6,703 nt of DNA from Dehalococcoidia bacterium (GTDB taxonomy: Bacteria; Chloroflexota; Dehalococcoidia; E44-bin15): assembly GCA_030638665.1 (NCBI GenBank), contig DAOWEF010000013.1, positions 1-6,703 on the forward strand, read 5' to 3'. Below, piece by piece: positions 1 through 5,275 of the stretch. Numbering within the stretch: the first letter of the stretch is position 1; each line of letters starts with the position of its first letter. The notes beneath the pieces are model-generated. The model had not been told where the DNA came from and made no database searches. It saw only the letters and a list, made by a program, of their open reading frames with translations. A program made the translations under genes and the position numbers.

Positions 1-883
1 GGCTATGGAGATAGAAGACATCGCCCGGATATGCCTCTCGACCCGGGGGGCGACGTAGAAGCAATGAGATCTGACGATAGGCCCATGCATGCTTAGATAA
101 GTCATCGTAGATAATAAGAGCATCCCGCCCCTGCTCCATGAACTCCTCTCCGATGGCGCAACCCGCGTAAGGGGCAAGATACTGCAGCGCCGCCGGGTCG
201 GAGGCGTGGACCGAGACTACGATAGTATGCTCCATAGCTCCATAGTTCTCCAGTATAGCCACCGCCTGCGCCACCTTAGAGGCCTTCTGACCAATGGCAA
301 CATATATGCAGGTGAGGTCGCCACCTTTCTGGCTGATGATGGCATCGAGGGCAATGGCGGTCTTACCGGTAGCGCGGTCGCCGATGATTAGCTCTCGTTG
401 CCCCCGCCCCAGGGGGATCATACTATCGATGGCCTTGATCCCGGTATGGACCGGGGTGTCCACCGACTTGCGCGCCACTACATTAGGGGCCACACGCTCT
501 ATTGGGCAGGTTTTTTCGTGCTTCAGCGGCCCCTTGCCATCGAGAGGCTCGCCCAGGGGATCGATTACTCGACCTATAAGGCCAGCACCTACTGGCACCT
601 CGGCGATCCTGCCGGTGGAGCGCACCTCGTCCCCCTCTTTGACCCCGGCCCAGTCGCCGAGGATCACCGCCCCCACGCTATCCTCCTCCAGGTTAAGGGC
701 GATGCCGATTACCCCATTGGGGAACTGGAGCAGCTCGCTATACTTGGCACCGGAAAGACCATGAATGCGGGCGATACCATCGCCTACCTCCACCACAATG
801 CCTACATCCACCATGGTCACCGTGGTACCAAACTGCTCGATTTGTTGTTTTATTATAGCGGCAAAATCATGGGCACGAGCCAT
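1..883 (-). CDS. atpA: ATP synthase F1 subunit alpha, 3'-truncated by window edge
   Basis: The alpha subunit is the non-catalytic nucleotide-binding subunit of the F1 headpiece of F-type ATP synthase. The first 294 codons are visible; a full protein would be about 500 residues. The N-terminal beta-barrel spans roughly residues 20-95. The P-loop reads GDRATGKT at 168-175, where many homologues, including E. coli, have GDRQTGKT. Residues 253-294 include the very conserved stretches LIIYDDLSK and [18 protein letters not shown]. The start ATG at 883 has a strong Shine-Dalgarno sequence, GGAGGT at 891-896, seven bases upstream. Gene order (atpB-E-F-H-A) matches the usual operon, with gamma, beta and epsilon expected past the left edge. 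The 95-base gap to atpH is unusually long for this operon and holds two degenerate copies of the atpH 3' end. Identification is secure; only the C-terminal part is missing. Confidence 0.98.
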   Translation of the reverse strand, partial: MARAHDFAAIIKQQIEQFGTTVTMVDVGIVVEVGDGIARIHGLSGAKYSELLQFPNGVIGIALNLEEDSVGAVILGDWAGVKEGDEVRSTGRIAEVPVGAGLIGRVIDPLGEPLDGKGPLKHEKTCPIERVAPNVVARKSVDTPVHTGIKAIDSMIPLGRGQRELIIGDRATGKTAIALDAIISQKGGDLTCIYVAIGQKASKVAQAVAILENYGAMEHTIVVSVHASDPAALQYLAPYAGCAIGEEFMEQGRDALIIYDDLSKHAWAYRQISLLLRRPPGREAYPGDVFYLHS

Positions 884-891
884 CTTTTCTA

Positions 892-1006
892 CCTCCGATC
901 TATCCAGTCAAACTATCCACAAGAGCGACCTCCCGATCTATCCCACCGAGCTCTCGCGGAGAACGAAAACCTTCCGATCTATTTCACCAGGCTCTCTCTG
1001 AGAGCG
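892..1006 (-). repeat. Three tandem degenerate copies of the atpH 3' end (41- and 38-bp steps)
   Basis: Three copies of a 36-37 bp unit lie at 970-1006 (the real atpH end), 929-965 and 892-927. Copies 1 and 2 agree at 29 of 37 positions by hand alignment; copies 1 and 3 at about 24 of 37. Each carries the core TAGATCGG on the minus strand, followed by a purine-rich AAGG, GAGG or AGG. Read in the atpH phase, the copies give ALRESLVK-stop-IGR, VLRESSVG-stop-IGR and [15 protein letters not shown]. The third copy's GGAGGT serves as the atpA ribosome binding site. The stop-codon positions are 979-981, 938-940 and 900-902. The best reading is old tandem duplication that pushed atpA away from atpH and then decayed. 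Whether the extra copies do anything is unknown. Confidence 0.8.
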
Positions 1007-1506
1007 AGAAGCCTGGACTTAGTGCTGCCATCGATGAGCTTATCGCCCACCCTGGCCACAAGCCCCCCGATAATGGCGGGGGCAACCCTGGTGGTGAGCA
1101 CGATCTCCCGTCCCACCAGGTCACCGAGACGGTGAACCAGCTTATCCTTTTCGTCAGGCTCCAGCGGGACGGCAGTCGTCACCTCGGCATGAGCGATCCC
1201 CCGATGTTCATCGACCAGCCGCCCATACTCAAGAACCATATCGGCCACCAGGCCCAATCTCCCCCGGGCCACCAGTAACAAGACCAGGTTCATCACAAAG
1301 GGGTTTAGACCCTCGAGGCCCTGATGCAAGATCCTCGCTTTTTCTTCGAAATGAATCCGCGGGCTCTCCAAAAAGGCAAACAGAAGGGGATCCTTCACCG
1401 CTTCGGAGAGCCGCTCCAGGTCCCCGCGCCACGCCTCCAATTCTTTACGCTCCAGGGCGATCTGAAACGCTGCCTGGGCATGCCTCTTCGCGGCAACACC
1501 CGCCAT
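979..1506 (-). CDS. atpH: ATP synthase F1 subunit delta
   Basis: The delta subunit (OSCP family) sits on top of the alpha/beta hexamer and links it to the b-subunit stalk. The start at 1506 gives 175 residues, normal for the family, beginning MAGVAAKRHAQAAF, the usual family N-terminus. An upstream in-frame start at 1548 would add 14 Gly-rich residues and overlap atpF, so it is rejected. The N-terminal helical domain covers about residues 1-105. The conserved C-terminal signature lies around 141-165 (IIGGLVARVGDKLIDGS) and precedes a final helix ending LALRESLVK. It begins 28 bases after the atpF stop. The coding sequence for its last residues is the source of the tandem repeat that follows downstream. 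Confidence 0.96.
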   Translation of the reverse strand: MAGVAAKRHAQAAFQIALERKELEAWRGDLERLSEAVKDPLLFAFLESPRIHFEEKARILHQGLEGLNPFVMNLVLLLVARGRLGLVADMVLEYGRLVDEHRGIAHAEVTTAVPLEPDEKDKLVHRLGDLVGREIVLTTRVAPAIIGGLVARVGDKLIDGSTKSRLLALRESLVK

Positions 1507-1510
1507 CAGC

Positions 1511-1519
1511 CCTCCTCCT
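1511..1519 (-). promoter_or_regulatory. Ribosome binding site fixing the atpH start
   Basis: The minus strand reads GAGGAGGAGG just before the ATG at 1506, giving AGGAGG at 4 or 7 bases spacing. The alternative upstream start at 1548 has no such sequence and lies inside atpF, so this site decides the start. Confidence 0.8.
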
Positions 1520-1534
1520 CTGCAACCCTCACCA

Positions 1535-2032
1535 TCACCGCTCACCACCCGGTGCCTGCTCCAGTACCTCCTCGATAAGGCGGCGATGCTTCTCCCGATC
1601 CAGGCTCTCGCGGACTACCTTCTCGGCAGCGGTTATCGCCAGGTCAACAAACTGGCGCTTGACCTCATCGATAGCCTCATCACGCTCTAGTTCGATCTCG
1701 GTGCGCGCCCGGGCGACGATAACCTCCGCCTCCTGCCTTGCCTCCCCCCTCGCCTCCTCCTTGAGGCGATCCCCCATCTGAGCCGCCTGAGCCAATATAT
1801 CCTGCCCCTCCCTGCGGGCAGCCGCCAGTTGCTCCCTAACCTGCTCCTCGGTCCTGGACATCTGCTCCTTGATCTGCTCAGCCTGCTCCATGCTCTCCTT
1901 GATTCTGTTAGAGCGCTCATCGAATGTCCTGCGCATCGGCTTATAGAGCAGGAAAAAAAGGAGGCCAAAGAGGATCCCAAAATTTATGAGCTGAGCCAGT
2001 AAAACCTGCCAGTCAATGCCTATAGCGCCCAT
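1535..2032 (-). CDS. atpF: ATP synthase F0 subunit b
   Basis: Subunit b forms the peripheral stalk that holds F1 against the membrane motor. From the ATG at 2032 the protein has 165 residues. An N-terminal membrane helix spans about residues 8-31 (LLAQLINFGILFGLLFFLLY), followed by the basic anchor KPMRR. A long charged helix follows, rich in Glu, Arg, Gln and Ala (about 35-150), as expected for the coiled-coil stalk. The sequence also reads open back to a TTG at 2065, directly after the atpE stop. The ATG is preferred because it puts the membrane helix at the very N-terminus, as in homologues. No strong Shine-Dalgarno sequence precedes either start. Translation may therefore depend on coupling from atpE, possibly through the mini-frame at 2034-2069. 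Confidence 0.95.
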   Translation of the reverse strand: MGAIGIDWQVLLAQLINFGILFGLLFFLLYKPMRRTFDERSNRIKESMEQAEQIKEQMSRTEEQVREQLAAARREGQDILAQAAQMGDRLKEEARGEARQEAEVIVARARTEIELERDEAIDEVKRQFVDLAITAAEKVVRESLDREKHRRLIEEVLEQAPGGER

Positions 2033-2065
2033 ATCAACTCGTCTTTCTAGATTGGAGTCCGGCAA

Positions 2066-2299
<234 letters not shown>

Positions 2300-2325
2300 T
2301 CATCCCCCTTTCAGTTTTGTTTATA

Positions 2326-3231
2326 TTAGTGCTCCTCGTGAGGAGCAACCGCCATAACCAGGAAAACCAGGGTCAAACCACAGAAGATAAGAGCCTGAAC
2401 GAAACCGATAAAAAGCTCCAGCCCATAGAATGGTATTGCCGCCACCCAGGGAATCAGAAACATCATCGAAAAAATAAGGATCTCCCCGGCGGTCATATTG
2501 CCAAAGAGACGGAAGGTGAAACTCATTATGCGCACCATCTCACTTACCATCTCAATAAAGCCCACAAATATATCGATAATTCCACTAAATAGCATGCCCA
2601 TGCCACTGCGGACCCGGCCCCGCAGCATCTGCCCCATGCCACCAAAGTACTGGCGAACATTGACAAACTTGCTCATGTAGCTGATGAAGCCATGAGACCT
2701 GAAGCCCCAATACTCGACAAAGACAAAGGAAATGAGTGCCAGTGCAAGGGGGAAATTTACATCAGTATTGGCCCCCCTGAAGAAAGGTACCAGAACCTGC
2801 TCTTCACCATTGCCATGCCACAAACCTATGCTCATGAAACCGGGGAAGAGCGCCAGCCAGGCATTAGCGATGACAAAGATGAAGATGGTAGCGACCAGGG
2901 GGAAAAATTTACGCCCATTCTCCTTTCCCGCTATGCTCTCCACGAAATTCAGGAGCATTTCTAAAGCAGCTTCCATGACGTTCTGCAACCCATGTGGTAC
3001 AAGCCTCATCTTGCGCGTAGCGGCATAGGCTATACCCCCCATTACCAGGATAGTAAGCCAGGCACCAATCATGGTATTGGTGATCGGGATGCCAAGGGGA
3101 GACCATAGCACTTCCGCAGCGAGTTGAAAATGGGGCATAGAAATGGGGAAAAAGACAGCTCCTACTGCTATCAGACCAAAGGAAATAAAGGCGATAATGC
3201 CGATCCGACGCCGCCGGCTAAATCTAGCCAC
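2326..3231 (-). CDS. atpB: ATP synthase F0 subunit a
   Basis: Subunit a forms the two half-channels that bring protons to the c-ring. The 301 residues contain five or six hydrophobic segments, near 10-30, 53-72, 110-131, 160-178, 212-260 and 262-295. The essential Arg is Arg241 in SFTFRLFGNMTAGEIL (equivalent to E. coli Arg210). Glu250 and Gln279 match the E. coli Glu219 and Gln252 positions that line the channel. A basic stretch (RRRR, 6-9) precedes the first helix. The start is GTG at 3231, and its G is also the last base of the upstream TAG stop, so the two genes overlap by one base and are probably translationally coupled. The protein is somewhat longer than E. coli's 271 residues, mostly in the loops around 135-160 and 180-210. 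Confidence 0.97.
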   Translation of the reverse strand: MARFSRRRRIGIIAFISFGLIAVGAVFFPISMPHFQLAAEVLWSPLGIPITNTMIGAWLTILVMGGIAYAATRKMRLVPHGLQNVMEAALEMLLNFVESIAGKENGRKFFPLVATIFIFVIANAWLALFPGFMSIGLWHGNGEEQVLVPFFRGANTDVNFPLALALISFVFVEYWGFRSHGFISYMSKFVNVRQYFGGMGQMLRGRVRSGMGMLFSGIIDIFVGFIEMVSEMVRIMSFTFRLFGNMTAGEILIFSMMFLIPWVAAIPFYGLELFIGFVQALIFCGLTLVFLVMAVAPHEEH

Positions 3232-3455
3232 TAGTCTCTTTTATCCTTCCCTTTCCCCAGAGCGGGTAGAAGCATACGGTACGTTCCATAAAAAGCGAGA
3301 AATAATCCTAGGCCAAGCCCGAGCAGGGTAAACAGAGGGCTAATATCAACCTTCTCATCAAGCCACACCCCAAGATAGACCCCCCCGACAATACACACAC
3401 CAATATAAAATCCAACTCCAGTAAACCTGAGCGCCGCCTCCCAGCGATTCACCAT
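3231..3455 (-). CDS. AtpZ/AtpI-like small membrane protein, first gene of the atp operon
   Basis: This 74-residue protein has two membrane helices (about 8-30 and 38-60) joined by a short loop with WLDEKVDISP, and a basic tail (GKGKDKRD). That matches the small AtpZ-type (ATPase_gene1) proteins encoded in front of atpB in many bacteria. These have been linked to c-ring assembly or Mg2+/Ca2+ transport, but their role is not settled. The helix 1 pattern GVGFYIGVCIVGGVYLGVWLDE is typical of the family. The start is taken as ATG 3455; the adjacent in-frame TTG at 3458 and GTG at 3452 are alternatives. Only a G-run (about 5-10 bases upstream) could act as a ribosome site. The promoter just upstream predicts a leader of only a few bases. 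Confidence 0.85.
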   Translation of the reverse strand: MVNRWEAALRFTGVGFYIGVCIVGGVYLGVWLDEKVDISPLFTLLGLGLGLFLAFYGTYRMLLPALGKGKDKRD

Positions 3456-3467
3456 CAACCCCCAGCG

Positions 3468-3496
3468 AGTATAACATACGCTACTGCCCTATTCAA
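3468..3496 (-). promoter_or_regulatory. Predicted promoter of the atp operon
   Basis: The minus strand carries TTGAAT (3491-3496), a 17-base spacer and TATACT (3468-3473), close to the sigma-70 consensus. An AT-rich tract at about 3503-3527 lies just upstream of the -35 box and could act as an UP element. The start point should fall near 3461, only about 6 bases before the ATG at 3455, so the transcript would be nearly leaderless. Prediction from sequence only. Confidence 0.6.
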
Positions 3497-3768
3497 CCAT
3501 GCTATAACATTTATAATATAAAATAACCACCCAACCTATCGTGACGTCAATCAAAGCCCTAACTACATTTCATAGAATTCCCTAGGTTATCGACGCGATC
3601 CCCCCCTCTGTGGGCAGATATTACCTCCTACGGTCACATGGCTTCATCGACCAATCGGCTTATTCTTGAGTAAGCAATAATGCCTAGAAAGCTCCGCCAG
3701 CTTCCAAGCATATGTACAAAGTGGCTCAGGGTCGTGGGCAAATCGCCCTAAAAATGGTGAGCATCCTG

Positions 3769-3805
3769 ACCTAAGAGCGGGCAGCCATTGGGCTGCTTCT
3801 TAGGT
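3769..3805. other. Strong two-part inverted repeat (hairpin) upstream of the response-regulator pseudogene
   Basis: An outer 8-bp perfect stem, ACCTAAGA (3769-3776) with TCTTAGGT (3798-3805), encloses a 6-bp stem, GCAGCC (3781-3786) with GGCTGC (3791-3796), and a loop ATTG. A small asymmetric internal loop separates the stems. There is no T-run directly after it on either strand, so it is not a classic terminator. It ends exactly where the weak -35 box of the response regulator would begin. It may be a protein site or an RNA structure of an older transcript; function unknown. Confidence 0.65.
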
Positions 3806-3833
3806 TAAACCTTCGGGCTATCTGAGGTACAAT
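3805..3833 (+). promoter_or_regulatory. Weak candidate promoter for the response-regulator pseudogene
   Basis: TACAAT (3828-3833) matches the -10 consensus at five of six bases. It lies 17 bases after TTAAAC (3805-3810), a poor -35 box. The implied start point near 3840 is about 3 bases before the GTG start at 3843. Weak evidence; it may be a relic like the gene it would serve. Confidence 0.3.
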
Positions 3834-3842
3834 AAGATTGAC

Positions 3843-4075
3843 GTGAGTATAGAAAAGATCGGGATCATCATTGCCGATGACCATGTAGTGGTGCGTGAAG
3901 GCACCCGAGAGCTGCTGCAAAAAGAAGTGGATTTGGAGGTCGTCGGTGAGGCCAGGAACGGTGAAGAAGCAGTGAGGCTGGTCAGAGAGCTTAGCCAGAT
4001 GTGGCCATACTGGATATCGCCATGCCCCGACTTAACGGTATTGAAGCAACTAAGCAGATCAAAGCCATCCCTATC
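3843..4075 (+). pseudogene. NarL/LuxR-type response regulator remnant (frameshifted, receiver domain only)
   Basis: From the GTG at 3843 the frame reads a typical receiver start, IGIIIADDHVVVREGTRELL, with the acidic Asp pair that binds Mg2+. It continues through VVGEARNGEEAVRLVRELS. After the Ser codon at 3993-3995 one base is missing. The original frame runs on as unrelated residues to a TAA at 4077. The +2 frame from 3998 gives DVAILDIAMPRLNGIEATKQIKAIP, which holds the expected phospho-acceptor Asp in the LDIAMP context. Homology stops near 4070, before the end of the receiver, and the whole HTH output domain is absent. Two separate lesions (a frameshift near 3995-3996 and a 3' truncation) make a working protein very unlikely. 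No partner histidine kinase is visible. A sequencing error could explain the frameshift but not the truncation. Confidence 0.85.
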
Positions 4076-4408
4076 TTAACCTGCCTCCTCCGAGAAAACG
4101 CGTGAAAAATCTCCATCGAAATCTTTGAGGAAGTCATGCAGATCCAGCACATCATCGGCGCCTACCACAGCCATTTCGCGGAACTTGGTATACTCCTCTT
4201 CAGTAAGGTCGGTAACCAACTCGGGGTGCTTCCCATCCTTGAGCACCGCAGCCACTAAACTCTGACTATGACAATTAGTGCAATAAACGCTGAGAAACCA
4301 GAGGTCTGTATAGCGGCCGAGAACCCTCACATTTTCCCCTTCGTAGCGCTCCCCGCACACCGAACAACTTATAATAGTCATCAAGCGCTTGATTAGTCTT
4401 TCATCCAT
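4076..4408 (-). CDS. Small zinc-ribbon protein of unknown function
   Basis: I do not recognise a named family. The 110-residue protein has two Cys pairs, C15-x2-C18 (CSVC) and C43-x2-C46 (CTNC), spaced like a zinc ribbon. Between and after them runs a well-ordered hydrophobic stretch, VRVLGRYTDLWFLSVY. The C-terminal half (62-110) is acidic and probably helical, with motifs such as LTEEEYTKFREM and DDVLDLHDFLKDF. There is no signal peptide or membrane helix, so it is likely cytoplasmic. The start ATG at 4408 is preceded by AAAGG about 8 bases upstream. It begins 21 bases after the stop of the bifunctional-nuclease-family gene, so the two are probably one operon. Its stop codon lies at the point where the convergent response-regulator remnant loses homology. 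An alternative start at Met10 is possible. Confidence 0.85.
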   Translation of the reverse strand: MDERLIKRLMTIISCSVCGERYEGENVRVLGRYTDLWFLSVYCTNCHSQSLVAAVLKDGKHPELVTDLTEEEYTKFREMAVVGADDVLDLHDFLKDFDGDFSRVFSEEAG

Positions 4409-4429
4409 GCTGCTACCTTTAAACGGGCG

Positions 4430-4933
4430 CTATGATTTCCCCAAATCATCCATGTTCAGGGTATCGATAAAGTCCTTGAATGGGGAAAGCTTACTCAGCT
4501 CATCCTCGCTGAGCTCGTCCTGTTCACCTTTAGGGGGTAGTAGTATACCCGCTTTTTCCAGCACCGACTCATCAGCGTAAATCGGCACCTCCACCCTTAC
4601 CGCAAGGGCGATGGCGTCGCTGGGACGGGAATCGATCTCCAAATCCTTTCCATCGACGATAAGGAGGATCCTGGCATAAAAGGTATCGTTTCGAAGGTCG
4701 TGGACAAAGATCGAGTTAACCCTAGCCCCCAGAGCCTCGATCGCGGAGCGCAACAGGTCATGGGTCATCGGTCGGGGCACCTGCACATCCTGCAATTTAA
4801 TCGCTATGGAGTCCGCCTCCGCGGGGCCGATCCAGATAGGAAGGTAACGCTCCCCGTCCTTCTCCTTGAGGATCACCACCCGCTGATAGTTCATCAGGCT
4901 CATTCGAATGCTATCAATGATCATCTCGATCAT
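4430..4933 (-). CDS. Bifunctional nuclease (DUF151) family protein
   Basis: This 167-residue protein matches the DUF151/bifunctional nuclease family (Thermotoga TM0160 type). Plant members have been reported to cut DNA and RNA; the role in bacteria is not established. Family landmarks appear in order: LPIWIGPAEA (31-40), PRPMTHDLL (53-61), DLRNDTFYARI (79-89) and EIDSRPSDAIALAVR (99-113), followed by VPIYADESVLEKAGI (116-130). A Lys/Asp/Glu-rich tail (about 134-167) extends past the core domain. The start at ATG 4933 is fixed by GGAGGT at 4939-4944, with a spacer of 5 bases; an in-frame TTG at 4939 falls inside that site. It is the first gene of a pair with the zinc-ribbon gene. Its promoter is overlapped by a perfect inverted repeat, suggesting regulated expression. 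Confidence 0.93.
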   Translation of the reverse strand: MIEMIIDSIRMSLMNYQRVVILKEKDGERYLPIWIGPAEADSIAIKLQDVQVPRPMTHDLLRSAIEALGARVNSIFVHDLRNDTFYARILLIVDGKDLEIDSRPSDAIALAVRVEVPIYADESVLEKAGILLPPKGEQDELSEDELSKLSPFKDFIDTLNMDDLGKS

Positions 4934-4938
4934 GTGCA

Positions 4939-4944
4939 ACCTCC
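4939..4944 (-). promoter_or_regulatory. Ribosome binding site fixing the start of the DUF151 gene
   Basis: GGAGGT on the minus strand lies five bases before the ATG at 4933. It overlaps the only competing in-frame start (TTG, 4937-4939), which is thereby excluded. Confidence 0.8.
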
Positions 4945-4958
4945 ACGGGGATTCTCAG

Positions 4959-4978
4959 CTAAGATTATTCTATCTTAG
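4959..4978. promoter_or_regulatory. Perfect inverted repeat over the -10 box: candidate operator
   Basis: CTAAGAT (4959-4965) and ATCTTAG (4972-4978) form perfect 7-bp arms around a 6-base centre. The repeat covers the predicted -10 box (4967-4972) and start point of the DUF151 gene. A repressor dimer bound here would block transcription, and an RNA starting near 4960 would contain only one arm, so a DNA site is the likelier reading. No regulator gene is visible nearby. Confidence 0.55.
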
Positions 4979-4996
4979 TATTTCACCCAATGTCAA
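4967..4996 (-). promoter_or_regulatory. Predicted promoter of the DUF151/zinc-ribbon pair
   Basis: The minus strand has a perfect -35 box TTGACA (4991-4996), an 18-base spacer and TAGAAT (4967-4972, five of six consensus bases). The start point near 4960 gives a leader of about 27 bases that includes the ribosome site. This is the best promoter match in the window. Confidence 0.7.
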
Positions 4997-5023
4997 CCTA
5001 CACTATCTTACCCTATATCAACC
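4970..5023 (-). repeat. Imperfect direct repeat in the DUF151 promoter region
   Basis: The minus-strand segment GGTTGACATTGGGTG (part of 4970-4998) recurs as GGTTGATATAGGGTA (part of 5003-5023), 12 of 15 bases alike. Each is followed by TAAGATAG (4970-4977 and 5003-5010, 33 bp apart). The -35 region with its downstream TAAGATAG element thus appears twice. It is either a decayed local duplication or a pair of binding sites. Confidence 0.5.
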
Positions 5024-5075
5024 AACCCTCTCAGGTTTGGCGGTCAAGCACCACACTCATCGACCTTCCGGTTCT

Positions 5076-5273
5076 CTATTCAAGCACACTGCTCCCCGTG
5101 GAGAGAGCGCCCTTCACCCGGCGCTCAAAAACGCCCCGCGCCAGAAGCACGCGCCGATGGCACTTTTGACACCTGATCCCAATATCAGCGCCCACCCTGA
5201 CCACCTGCCACTGGTCACTGCCACAGGGGTGCTTCTTCTTAAGGCGCACCACATCGCCAATCTTTATCTCCAT
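5076..5273 (-). CDS. DUF951 family protein
   Basis: This 65-residue protein has the DUF951 layout: an N-terminal SH3-like beta segment, EIKIGDVVRLKKKHPCG (2-18), then WQVVRVGADIGIRCQKC (22-38) and FERRV (49-53). Cys17, Cys35 and Cys38 are the conserved cysteines, possibly binding a metal. The biochemical role of the family is not established, although members are widespread in Firmicutes and Chloroflexi, and nucleic acid binding has been guessed. The last dozen residues (GALSTGSSVLE) go beyond the usual core. The ATG at 5273 lies 2 bases after the pyrF stop with no clear ribosome site of its own, so translational coupling to pyrF is likely. No clear terminator follows. Confidence 0.9.
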   Translation of the reverse strand: MEIKIGDVVRLKKKHPCGSDQWQVVRVGADIGIRCQKCHRRVLLARGVFERRVKGALSTGSSVLE

Positions 5274-5275
5274 CT

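Larger units (their letters stand above)
3497..3842. other. Noncoding gap between the atp operon and the response-regulator pseudogene
   Basis: No reading frame in this stretch has a plausible length together with a ribosome site. It holds the AT-rich tract upstream of the atp promoter (about 3503-3527), an isolated 8-bp palindrome TGACGTCA (3542-3549), and a weak inverted repeat around AGCT (about 3684-3703). A strong hairpin lies at 3769-3805. No rRNA, tRNA or recognisable riboswitch was seen. Confidence 0.6.

Noticed and set aside
892..1006. CRISPR-like or phage attachment-site reading of the spaced repeats.
   Set aside because: The units are contiguous and degenerate with no unique spacers, and they are clearly derived from the atpH end.
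294..1135. Long plus-strand open frames opposite atpA and the atpH end.
   Set aside because: They are antisense to the clearly conserved atpA, rich in Pro, Arg and Ser, with no recognisable domain; they arise from codon bias of the real gene.
1507..1548. Longer atpH starting at 1548.
   Set aside because: It adds a Gly-rich leader unlike homologues and overlaps atpF, whereas the start at 1506 has a strong ribosome site and the family N-terminus.
3645..3750. Short plus-strand frames after ATG codons in the atp-regulator gap.
   Set aside because: They are 11-24 codons with no ribosome site and no support beyond chance.
3469..3842. Riboswitch or T-box leader upstream of the atp operon or the regulator.
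   Set aside because: No T-box core or known aptamer pattern was found, and the atp leader predicted from the promoter is only a few bases long.
5011..5075. Intrinsic terminator after the DUF951 gene.
   Set aside because: Only 4-5 bp imperfect stems and no T-run could be found on the minus strand.
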